From assembly GCA_021776735.1 (NCBI GenBank), contig JAJFFH010000027.1, positions 62,001 to 126,000 of the forward strand: a stretch of DNA of 64,000 nucleotides, written 5' to 3'. The notes beneath the pieces are model-generated. The model was not told the origin of the DNA. It searched no databases and saw only the letters and a program-made list of their open reading frames with translations. Position 1 is the stretch's first letter. Every line of letters begins with the position of its first letter. This stretch comes from Planctomycetota bacterium (GTDB lineage Bacteria > Planctomycetota > PLA2). The position numbers were made by a program, and so were the translations under genes. Shown here piece after piece: positions 8,665 through 15,903 of this stretch.

Positions 8665-10083
8665 ATGCGCATTCGGGAACGTGGCGTGGGCAACATGGCG
8701 TTTATCGCCGTCCTGATTCTGTTCGTGGTCGCGGCCGTTTTGGCCTTCATGTGGAAGGACGAGGGCGACTCGCTGCGGCAGAAAAATGCCGAACTCCGCC
8801 AAGACACCGGCAAACTGGCCGAGAAGCTCGCCAAGGCGGGCCAGGCGTACGACGTGTTGCCGGCGATCCTCGGCGTCCCGGACCTTGTCCAGGCGGTTGC
8901 GCGCAACGGCGACACCTACAAGAAGCCCGCCGACATCAGGGAAGCCTGCATTGCTTGGCTCCTCAAGACGCGGGACGCCCTGCAGACGGCCTCGACCGCG
9001 ATCTACGTCGGCCGAGTGTGGACAGCCTCTGGCGATACCCTCCGCAAGGACGGGGTCGCCGACATGAAGTCCTTGCAGTTCTACAAGAACACGATGGCGG
9101 GCGAGACCGCGTCATTCTCGGCGTTGATCGCGCCCATCGCCGGCGCCTTCACGACCGCCGGAAAGTTCATCACGGAAAACAACAAGGAGTCCGAGAACCA
9201 ATACGTGTTGGCCAAGGCTGCGGCCGCCGAGACGGTGTCCCAGGCTGCGAAGGCCACGCAAGAACACGCGGCGCAGGTCGCGACGATCAAGGCCGCGCAG
9301 GAGACCGCGGACGCGCAGCGCACGGAGTTCGAGAACGGCATGACGCGGCTGACCGCGGATGTCGATGGACTGCGAGGGAAAGAAGAAACCCTCAAGGCCA
9401 CCAATATCAAGGTCAAGCGGGACATGAGCCGCGAGATCCGCGCCCTGAAGACCGGGATCATCAACCTCAAGGAAAAGAAGATCCTCGCTCGCGAGGAGGA
9501 TCCCAAGGACGGCGAGATTGTCGGCTCGAACCCGCGTAACCGCGTTTGCTGGATCAACCTCGGACGCGTGCACAAGGTACGCACCGGCATGATCTTCACC
9601 GCATGGCGAGCCGGCAAGGGCAACCAGCGTCAGGACCTGGCCGAAATCCGCGTCCTCAAGGTGGACCGTCGCCGCTCCGAGTGTTCGATCGTCAAGATCT
9701 TCAACTCAAGCGTTCCCGTCGGCCGCGGCCACAACATCTCGAACGCGTTCTACAGCCCGACCGAGACCCTGATCGTTTACATCTCCGGCAGCCTGCGACG
9801 CTACGACACCTCGACGGCCGCGCGCCGCCTGGCGGCGAGTGGGGTCAAGATCAGCGCGGTTCTCGATGATCGCGTCCAGGTGATCGTTCTGGGCGAGCCG
9901 GACGTGTCGGCAGCCAGCGGTGGCGACGAGGTCGATACGGACGATCCCGAGGCCGTCAAGGCGCTGAAGGCGAAAGAGGACGCGCTCCGCGAGACGCGCC
10001 TCAACGAGGTCATCGAGAAGGCGCGCGCGATCGGTGCCGTCGTCGTGACCGAAGGCGTTCTCAGCACGTTCATCGACTGGTAG
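8665..10083 (+). CDS. membrane-anchored coiled-coil protein of unknown function (472 aa)
   Basis: ATG at 8665 is preceded by GGAGGAA at 8653-8659, which decides the start within a longer open frame. One membrane segment (AFIAVLILFVVAAVLAFMW) is followed by a short coiled coil, a globular part, and a long alanine/glutamate-rich coiled coil (about residues 175-275). The C-terminal domain starts near NRVCWINLGRVHKVRTGMIF, a beta-rich motif resembling small envelope or flagellar accessory proteins. The end (SGSLRRYDTSTAARRLAASG ... QVIVLGEP) has a BRCT-like look, but I cannot prove it. The topology suggests a short cytoplasmic tail and a large periplasmic part. It is monocistronic, with a strong terminator right after it. 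Confidence 0.75.
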   Translation: MRIRERGVGNMAFIAVLILFVVAAVLAFMWKDEGDSLRQKNAELRQDTGKLAEKLAKAGQAYDVLPAILGVPDLVQAVARNGDTYKKPADIREACIAWLLKTRDALQTASTAIYVGRVWTASGDTLRKDGVADMKSLQFYKNTMAGETASFSALIAPIAGAFTTAGKFITENNKESENQYVLAKAAAAETVSQAAKATQEHAAQVATIKAAQETADAQRTEFENGMTRLTADVDGLRGKEETLKATNIKVKRDMSREIRALKTGIINLKEKKILAREEDPKDGEIVGSNPRNRVCWINLGRVHKVRTGMIFTAWRAGKGNQRQDLAEIRVLKVDRRRSECSIVKIFNSSVPVGRGHNISNAFYSPTETLIVYISGSLRRYDTSTAARRLAASGVKISAVLDDRVQVIVLGEPDVSAASGGDEVDTDDPEAVKALKAKEDALRETRLNEVIEKARAIGAVVVTEGVLSTFIDW

Positions 10084-10140
10084 GCCCAACACGCGCGCAT
10101 CCCAGATTCACGACTGGTAGGCGCACAAACGCATCCTTAG

Positions 10141-10169
10141 GGGCGCTCCGCATGCGGGGCGCCCTTTTT
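10141..10169 (+). terminator. intrinsic terminator after the coiled-coil gene
   Basis: GGGCGC and GCGCCC arms with an inner CCGC/GCGG stem form an almost perfect 24-nt hairpin (one T/G pair), followed by TTTTT at 10165-10169. It separates the upstream gene from the tatC operon. Confidence 0.9.
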
Positions 10170-10198
10170 CGTTTCACCCGACGTATAGGATTTGCCCC

Positions 10199-10951
10199 GT
10201 GGCGGAAGCCGGACGCATGACCCTGTGGGAGCACTTCGAGGAGCTGCGGACGCGCCTCGTGCGCAGCCTGCTTGCCGTGACCGCGTGCGCGATCATCGCC
10301 TTTTGGAAGATCGAGTGGGTCATGGAGTTCATGCGGGGGCCGCTCCACGACGCGCTGGCCCGCTACGACAACCTGAAGCTGATTCAGACCAAGGCGCACG
10401 GCTCGTTCGTCGCGGCGATGACGATCGCGTTCTTCACCGGCTGCATCGTGTCGGCGCCGATGATCGTCCACCAAATCTGGGCGTTCGTCGCCGCGGGCCT
10501 CTACCGACACGAGCGCCGGACAGTGAAGTACTACGCCATCCCCGGCGTCGCGCTCTTCTTTGCCGGTGCCGCCCTCGCGTACTATTTCGTGCTGCCGTGG
10601 GCGTTCCTGTTCCTGATCGGCTACTCGGACACGCTGAGTGTTGATTCCCTGCTCAGCCTGAACGAGTACCTGTCGCTCGTCGCGTTCGCCATGTTCGTGT
10701 TCGGGCTGATGTTTCAACTACCGCTGGTGATGGTGTTCCTGATGCGCCTCGGTGCCGTCACGCCCGACACCTTCCGACGCTTTCGCCGCCACGCCATTGT
10801 CATGAGCTTCGCCCTGGCGATGGTCCTGACCCCGCCCGACGTTGTCTCCCAGATCGCCCTCGCGGGCTGCATGTCCATTCTGTACGAAGGCGCGATCCTG
10901 GTCGGCGCGCGTGTCGCACGAGCCAGAAAGTCCGACCAGGACCAGGAATGA
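10199..10951 (+). CDS. tatC: Sec-independent protein translocase TatC
   Basis: Core receptor subunit of the twin-arginine translocase, which exports folded proteins across the inner membrane. The N-terminus MTLWEHFEELRTRLVRSL is the family signature; six membrane spans follow, with the conserved FTGCIVSAPMIVHQIWAFVAAGLYRHERR region and the TPPDVVSQ loop before the last two spans. Length 250 residues is standard. A GTG start at 10199 is favoured by AGGA at 10187-10190; ATG 10217 is the alternative. First gene of tatC-ychF-cinA. No tatA/tatB lies nearby. Confidence 0.95.
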   Translation: MAEAGRMTLWEHFEELRTRLVRSLLAVTACAIIAFWKIEWVMEFMRGPLHDALARYDNLKLIQTKAHGSFVAAMTIAFFTGCIVSAPMIVHQIWAFVAAGLYRHERRTVKYYAIPGVALFFAGAALAYYFVLPWAFLFLIGYSDTLSVDSLLSLNEYLSLVAFAMFVFGLMFQLPLVMVFLMRLGAVTPDTFRRFRRHAIVMSFALAMVLTPPDVVSQIALAGCMSILYEGAILVGARVARARKSDQDQE

Positions 10952-10957
10952 TTCGCT

Positions 10958-12025
10958 ATGAAGATCGCCCTCGTGGGACTCCCCGGCGCCGGCAAGACCT
11001 CGCTGTTCAACGCGCTGGTCGACAAGCCGGTGGACCTGCTCCCCGGCGTTCCGGGCGCCGCGCCGCATGTGGCCGTCGTTCGCGTGCGCGACGAACGCCT
11101 GGAGTGGCTGCGCGACCTCTACTCGCCCAAGAAGTACTCGCCGGCGTCGCTGACCCTGGAAGATCACGCGGGCATCCCTCCCGGCGCCGCGCGATCCGAC
11201 CGGCGCGGCGAGCTGTTCGCGGGCATGCGCAACGCGGACGGCCTCGTGATCGTCTTGCGCGCCTTCACGACCGACCGCTACGCCTTTGACGACCCCACCG
11301 CCGATCCGGCGCGCGACCTCGAGCTCGTCGCGATCGAGTTCATCACCGCCGACCTGGAAATCTGCGAACGCCGCCTGCAGCGGCTGGCGTCCGAATGGAA
11401 AAAGCCCGCGACGCGCGACCGGGTCGAGAAGGAGCAGGCGGTGGTAAAGCGGCTCGTGGAGGCCCTGGAGGACGAAAAGGGCGCGCATACGGTCGAGTTG
11501 CGCTCGGACGAGGAGGGGCTGGTTCGCGGCTTCCAACTCCTGACCCGCAAGCCGATTGTCCTGCTCGGGAACACAGCCGAGGACGGCGATGCCTTCGACC
11601 TCGCGGCGGGCGCGCTCGACGTGCAGCACCGGTTCGATGCATGCGTGCAGATCGAGGCGGACCTGTTGCAGATGGACGAGGAGGACCGCGCCGTGTTCTC
11701 CGAGGAATACGGCATCACGGAGCCGCTGCGCGACCGCTTCAACCTCGGGTGCTACCGCGGGCTGGGGTTGCAGTCGTTTTTTACCGTCGGCGAGGACGAG
11801 GTGCGCGCCTGGACGATCGAGAAGGGCGACGACGCGGTCACGGCGGCGGGCAAGATCCACACCGATCTCGCGAAGGGATTTATCCGCGCCGAGGTCACCC
11901 CCTACCCCGAACTCAGGGAGCTGGGCTCGGAGCGCGAGGTCAAGGCGGCGGGCAAGCAGAGGCTGGAAGGCAAGGACTACACAGTCAAGGACGGCGATGT
12001 CTTGAACATCCGGTTCTCGAAGTGA
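10958..12025 (+). CDS. ychF: YchF/OLA1-family GTP-binding protein (divergent)
   Basis: Translation-associated P-loop NTPase that binds ribosomes. P-loop GLPGAGKTSLFNALV lies at the N-terminus and a C-terminal TGS domain is unmistakable (GFIRAEVTPYPELRELGSE, then KQRLEGKDYTVKDGDVLNIR). The G-domain is unusual: the normal switch motif (DIAGLVKGAS) is replaced by LEDHAGIPPGAARSD, and the NxxE specificity motif by LLGNTAED. YchF proteins already prefer ATP over GTP, so altered nucleotide choice is plausible. 355 residues, near normal. It lies six bases after tatC, and its TGA overlaps the cinA GTG. Confidence 0.88.
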   Translation: MKIALVGLPGAGKTSLFNALVDKPVDLLPGVPGAAPHVAVVRVRDERLEWLRDLYSPKKYSPASLTLEDHAGIPPGAARSDRRGELFAGMRNADGLVIVLRAFTTDRYAFDDPTADPARDLELVAIEFITADLEICERRLQRLASEWKKPATRDRVEKEQAVVKRLVEALEDEKGAHTVELRSDEEGLVRGFQLLTRKPIVLLGNTAEDGDAFDLAAGALDVQHRFDACVQIEADLLQMDEEDRAVFSEEYGITEPLRDRFNLGCYRGLGLQSFFTVGEDEVRAWTIEKGDDAVTAAGKIHTDLAKGFIRAEVTPYPELRELGSEREVKAAGKQRLEGKDYTVKDGDVLNIRFSK

Positions 12026-13206
12026 GCGTGACGGTTCGACGCGCGGCGATCCTGACGGTGGGGGACGAACTGCTCGCGGGCAGGACGATCAACACCAACG
12101 CGGCATGGCTGGGCGACGAACTGGGCCGCCACGGCTACAACGTCGTGCGCGCCGAGACGATTCCCGACGACGAGGAAGAAATCGCCCGCACGATTTGCCG
12201 GCTGGCCGATGCTGCGGATCTGGTCGTTGTCACGGGCGGACTCGGTCCGACGCAGGATGACCTGACGCGGGAAGGACTCGCGCGCGCCGCGGGTGTGGCG
12301 CTGCGCGAGGACCGGGGTTTGCTGACACAGATCGCCGAACGGACCCAGCATCGCGCGCAAGAGCGCAATGCGCGGATGGCACTCGTGCCCGTGGGCGGCG
12401 CGGCGTTCGAGAACCCGGTCGGGACCGCGCCCGGACTGCGCCTCACGGTCGCGGGCACGCCGGTGTACGCGCTCCCCGGCCCGCCCGCCGAGCTGCGGGC
12501 GGTGTTCGCCGGGCTCGATCTAGGCGGCGCGCCGCGTTCTCGACGGATTCTGCGTGTGTATGGACCGCACGAAGCGGAGTTGGCCGAGACGCTGGGCGAG
12601 CTGCTTGCCCGCGGCGGCGAGCCGGAAATGGGCGTGACGGCGCGCGGCAGCATCTTGACGGTATCCATCACCGGCGCCGGCGCAGACGAACGAGCCGCTG
12701 CTGTCCGCGCGCGGCTCGGAGACCATGTTTTCGGCGAGGATGAGGACACGTTGCCGGGCGTCGTCGTCGCGACGCTGCGCGAACGCGGACAGTCCGTCGC
12801 CGTGGCGGAATCGCTCACGGGCGGCGCGATCGCGGACGCCATCGTCTCCGTTCCTGGCGCATCGGACGTGTTTTGCGGTGGCGTGGTGGCCTACACCGCG
12901 AAAGCAAAATACGACCTGCTGGGGGTGCCGCAAGAGCTCCTCGACGAGGCCGGCACGGTCGATCCGCGCGTTGCGCAGGCCATGGCGAACGGCGCAAGAG
13001 CACGCTTCGACGCCGACATCGGCGTCGCGACGACGGGCGTCGCCGGCCCGGACCCGCACAGCGGCCGCAAAGTCGGCGACGGCTACATCGCCATCGCGAG
13101 TGCAGCCGGAACCAGGGTCATCGAGCGCACGGGCGCGGCGCCGCGACCGATCGTCCGCCGGCGGTTCACGCTGGACGCTTTGTGGGTGCTTTGCCGGGGG
13201 GCGTAG
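12022..13206 (+). CDS. cinA: CinA: competence/damage-inducible protein, nicotinamide-nucleotide amidase domain
   Basis: Two-domain enzyme. The N-terminal MoCF/COG1058 domain (AILTVGDELLAGRTINTNAA; VVTGGLGPTQDDLTREGLAR) is associated with NMN/ADP-ribose pyrophosphatase activity. The C-terminal PncC domain (VAVAESLTGGAIADAIVSVP; GVATTGVAGPDPHSGRKVGD) deamidates NMN for NAD recycling. The start GTG at 12022 overlaps the ychF TGA, a coupling arrangement; a second GTG at 12028 is possible. 394 residues, slightly shorter than typical (~415). cinA is a late competence gene in Gram-positives, which is of interest given the uptake-signal-like repeat in this window, but the gene is widespread in non-competent bacteria. 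Confidence 0.94.
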   Translation: MSVTVRRAAILTVGDELLAGRTINTNAAWLGDELGRHGYNVVRAETIPDDEEEIARTICRLADAADLVVVTGGLGPTQDDLTREGLARAAGVALREDRGLLTQIAERTQHRAQERNARMALVPVGGAAFENPVGTAPGLRLTVAGTPVYALPGPPAELRAVFAGLDLGGAPRSRRILRVYGPHEAELAETLGELLARGGEPEMGVTARGSILTVSITGAGADERAAAVRARLGDHVFGEDEDTLPGVVVATLRERGQSVAVAESLTGGAIADAIVSVPGASDVFCGGVVAYTAKAKYDLLGVPQELLDEAGTVDPRVAQAMANGARARFDADIGVATTGVAGPDPHSGRKVGDGYIAIASAAGTRVIERTGAAPRPIVRRRFTLDALWVLCRGA

Positions 13207-13221
13207 CACCCCCACAAAGTT

Positions 13222-13238
13222 CGCCTGCGGCGTTTTTT
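13222..13238 (+). terminator. possible weak terminator after cinA
   Basis: CGCC-TGC-GGCG followed by six Ts, 15 nt past the cinA stop codon. The stem is only four base pairs, so support is limited. From here to 13409 I see only GC-rich sequence with a GGGGCG/CGCCCC hairpin at 13245-13258 and no credible gene. Confidence 0.4.
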
Positions 13239-13409
13239 GCTAGCGGGGCGGACGCCCCCCTGCCTGTGTACGCTCCGGGCCGCCGGCCCGTTCATTGTCC
13301 GCGAGTGGCTGGTCGCGGCGCCGCTTGTCGGGTGCGGCACGGCTCGCGGGAGCCGCCGGATTCGTCGTCGGAAGGCGTTCGAACGTCTTGCTGGCCGCCA
13401 TACCGAGCC

Positions 13410-13615
13410 AGGATCGTTCAATACGGCGCGCCGTCCACGGTGCGCGTCGATGGCCGGGACCAGCCGCTGGAGGGCACGACCGCGAAGTTGGCCCTCGCAG
13501 CGGGCAACACCGCGTGCGCCTGCTGTACTACGTCTGCCAAGACGCCGGCACCTGCCGGATGCGCAGCATCGATTTCGACGTAACGGTCAAGCCGGCAAGG
13601 ACAAGGCCACGCTGA
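13410..13615 (+). pseudogene. frameshifted C-terminal remnant of an exported thioredoxin/NHL-like protein
   Basis: Two adjacent frames each look coding over a short distance: 13410-13506 gives RIVQYGAPSTVRVDGRDQPL then EGTTAKLALAAG, and 13508-13615 gives HRVRLLYYVCQDAGTCRMRS then IDFDVTVK. They join at 13505-13508 if one base is restored. The second part, with YYVC...GTCR and a following beta strand, resembles the C-terminal end of thiol-disulfide/NHL-repeat proteins of Planctomycetota. There is no N-terminal portion or start codon here, so this is a decayed fragment. The family call is tentative; the frameshift itself is seen directly. Confidence 0.5.
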
Positions 13616-13723
13616 AGGACACCTTTTTGCCGTAGCCCCGACAAAAACCCGATCTCGAACCTCCGGTGCGGCCAGCGGTTCTTTTCCATGGGGCTTTTCG
13701 TCCCTACACTGACCCTCCCCGCT

Positions 13724-13798
13724 TACCCGGTGGTGTAATCGGTAGCACGAGAGACTTTGAATCTCTCTGTCCAGGTTCAAGTCCTGGCCGGGTAGCCA
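13724..13798 (+). tRNA. tRNA-Gln (anticodon TTG), CCA encoded
   Basis: Acceptor TACCCGG pairs with CCGGGTA; D-stem GTGT/GCAC; anticodon stem AGAGA/TCTCT with loop CTTTGAA placing TTG at positions 34-36; T-arm with TTCAAGT loop; G discriminator followed by genomic CCA. Confidence 0.95.
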
Positions 13799-13853
13799 AC
13801 AACCTCGATTGCGCCGGGCTGGCGTCGCCCGAACCGTCCCGCGCGTGTGGATA

Positions 13854-14852
13854 ATGCCGGACAACGTGAGTCAATCCGATCGACCGCTCGCGGGTGTCGT
13901 GCTCGCTGCCGGCCAGGGCAAGCGCATGCGCGCGCCGGTTCCCAAGGTGCTCGTGAAGGCCTGTGGGCGTACGCTCGTCGAGCATGTGCTCGAGGCCGCG
14001 GCGCCGCTGGGGGCCGATCCGACCGTGATCGTGTACGGGCATGGGGGCGACCTTGTCCAGGCGGCGCTGCGCCCGCGCGGCGTCGCGTTTGCCCATCAGG
14101 CGGAGCAAGACGGTACCGGTCACGCTGTTCAGTGCGCGTTGGATGGGCTTGCGGGCTTTGCGGGCGATGTGCTGGTCTTGTGCGGCGACACGCCGCTGCT
14201 CACGACCGATGTTTTGCAGGGGCTGGTTGCGGATCACCGCAAGAATCGCCGCGCGCTGACCGTGCTCTCGGCCAACGTGGCCGTTCCGGGGTCGCTCGGC
14301 CGGGTCCTGCGCGGGGCCGATGGCCGCATGGCGGAGATCAAGGAGGCGGGCGACGCCAACGCGGCGCAGCTCGCGGTCTCCGAGATCAACACCGGGGTCA
14401 TGGTCATCGCCATGGAGTACCTGCCGGATGCGCTGGCGCGCCTCAAGTCCGACAATGCCCAGGGCGAGTTTTACCTGACGGACGTGCCCGCGCTCCTGCT
14501 CGCGGACGGCTTGTCCGTGGATGCGTTCCGCACGAGCGACGAGGGTGCCGCGCTGGGCGTGAACACGCCGGTCGAGCTGGCCCAGGCGGTCGCCATCCTT
14601 CGGGAGCGCAAGATCGCGGAGCTCATGGCCGCTGGCGTCTTCGTCGATGATCCCGCCACCACACGAATCGATGCGGAGGTCACGATCGAGCCCGGAACCC
14701 GGCTCCGGCCGTTCACGTACGTGGCCGCTGGCGTGCGGATCGCCGCGGATTGCGAGATTGGTCCACATGTGTCCGTCTTGGGCCCCCCGGAGGGCACCGG
14801 CAGAATCCCGTCCGGGACGCGGGTCGCTCCGGGTACCGTATGGGAGGGGTAG
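13854..14852 (+). CDS. GlmU-like UDP-GlcNAc pyrophosphorylase lacking the acetyltransferase domain (332 aa)
   Basis: Nucleotidyltransferase of the GlmU N-terminal type. GVVLAAGQGKRMRAPVPKVL is the sugar-nucleotide binding signature, QDGTGHAVQCAL and VLCGDTPLLTTDVLQGL match GlmU uridylyltransferase, and EINTGVMVIAMEYL plus GEFYLTDVPALLLADG follow as expected. Bifunctional GlmU is ~450 residues; here only a few left-handed helix turns follow (residues ~270-332) and the acetyltransferase active site is absent. Glucosamine-1-phosphate acetylation would therefore need another enzyme, or the true substrate may be another sugar phosphate. The ATG at 13854 is 55 nt past the tRNA-Gln. prs follows six bases after its stop, giving a nucleotide-sugar/PRPP operon. 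Confidence 0.85.
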   Translation: MPDNVSQSDRPLAGVVLAAGQGKRMRAPVPKVLVKACGRTLVEHVLEAAAPLGADPTVIVYGHGGDLVQAALRPRGVAFAHQAEQDGTGHAVQCALDGLAGFAGDVLVLCGDTPLLTTDVLQGLVADHRKNRRALTVLSANVAVPGSLGRVLRGADGRMAEIKEAGDANAAQLAVSEINTGVMVIAMEYLPDALARLKSDNAQGEFYLTDVPALLLADGLSVDAFRTSDEGAALGVNTPVELAQAVAILRERKIAELMAAGVFVDDPATTRIDAEVTIEPGTRLRPFTYVAAGVRIAADCEIGPHVSVLGPPEGTGRIPSGTRVAPGTVWEG

Positions 14853-14858
14853 TCGGTC

Positions 14859-15812
14859 ATGCAAAACCAGCTTCAGGTGTTCACGGGCTCGGCGAACCGG
14901 CGCTTGGCCGAACGTATCTGCGAACACATCGGAATCAGGCTCGGCGACGTCATCGTCGGCCGCTTCGCGGACGGCGAGGTCCGGGTCAAGATCAACCAGG
15001 ACGTGCGCGGCAGCGACATCTTCGTCGTGCAGCCCACATGCCCGCCGGTCAACGATCACCTCATGGAGCTGGGCCTGATGGTCGATGCGTTTCGTCGCGC
15101 ATCCGCCGAGCGGATTACGGCCGTCGTTCCGTATTTCGGCTACGCCCGTCAGGACAGAAAGGACGAGGGCCGCGTCCCGATCTCGGCGAAGTTCATCGCC
15201 AACATGATCGTGGCCGCCGGCGCTGATCGCGTCCTCGCGCTCGATCTGCACGCCGCGCAGCTCCAGGGCTTCTTCGACATCCCGGTCGATCACCTCTACG
15301 CCAAGCCGGTGCTGGTCAAATACTTCCACCGGCTCCAGATTCCCGATCTGACCGTGGTCGCGCCCGATGTCGGCTCGTCCAAGCTCGCCCGCGGCTATGC
15401 CAAGCGCCTCGACGCCGATCTCGCCATCGTCGACAAACGCCGCATGACCGACACCGAGACCGAAGTCATGTCCGTCATCGGCACGGTCAAGAGCCGCAAC
15501 GTCCTGCTGATCGACGACATGATCTCGACCGCGGGCTCGATCACGCAGGCCGCCGAGGCGGTCAAGGACCTGGGCGCGAAAGACGTCTACCTCGCGGCCA
15601 CGCACGCCATCCTGTGCGACCCGGCGATGGAGCGCCTCGACAAGGCCCCGGTCCAGCAGGTCGTCGTCACGGACACGATTCCGGTTCCCCAGGACAAGCG
15701 CCGTCCCTACATGAAGATCCTCAGCACCGCCCGCCTCCTGGGCGAAGCGATCCTGCGCATCCACCACGCGCAATCGGTCTCGAAGCTCTTCGAACCCGAG
15801 ATCGACGAGTAG
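14859..15812 (+). CDS. prs: ribose-phosphate pyrophosphokinase (PRPP synthase)
   Basis: Makes PRPP from ribose-5-phosphate and ATP for nucleotide, NAD, His and Trp synthesis. Class I features: VGRFADGEVRVKINQDVRGS, YFGYARQDRKDEGRVPISAK (ATP loop), DLHAAQLQGFFDIPVDHL, the KRR flexible loop in AIVDKRRMTDTETEV, and the PRPP motif NVLLIDDMISTAGSITQ. 317 residues is the normal length. It lies directly downstream of the GlmU-like gene. The 3' end shows a 21-nt tandem duplication spanning the stop codon. Confidence 0.97.
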   Translation: MQNQLQVFTGSANRRLAERICEHIGIRLGDVIVGRFADGEVRVKINQDVRGSDIFVVQPTCPPVNDHLMELGLMVDAFRRASAERITAVVPYFGYARQDRKDEGRVPISAKFIANMIVAAGADRVLALDLHAAQLQGFFDIPVDHLYAKPVLVKYFHRLQIPDLTVVAPDVGSSKLARGYAKRLDADLAIVDKRRMTDTETEVMSVIGTVKSRNVLLIDDMISTAGSITQAAEAVKDLGAKDVYLAATHAILCDPAMERLDKAPVQQVVVTDTIPVPQDKRRPYMKILSTARLLGEAILRIHHAQSVSKLFEPEIDE

Positions 15813-15842
15813 TCGCGAACAATCGACGAGTAGCCGCGTACA
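15801..15842. repeat. 21-bp tandem duplication across the prs stop codon
   Basis: Bases 15801-15821 and 15822-15842 are the same 21-mer with two mismatches. The first unit contains the prs stop; the second repeats the IDE-stop coding sequence downstream of it. Confidence 0.85.
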
Positions 15843-15903
15843 TCGCCGTCCGTTTGCTGCTTTCAGCGGGGATCCGATTCCGGGGAAGCGGACGGACGGC
15901 GAT
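15841..15903. repeat. inverted pair of dispersed-repeat copies at the prs/VIT-protein convergent junction
   Basis: Core copies lie at 15842-15853 (minus orientation) and 15892-15903 (plus orientation). The 12-bp arms are separated by 38 nt and could form a stem-loop. The second arm lies inside the 3' end of the minus-strand VIT-protein gene, where it helps encode ENRRPS. Confidence 0.85.

Noticed and set aside
13704..15773. 689-codon minus-strand frame
   Set aside because: It is antisense to tRNA-Gln, the GlmU-like gene and prs, all strongly supported; open only because of high GC.
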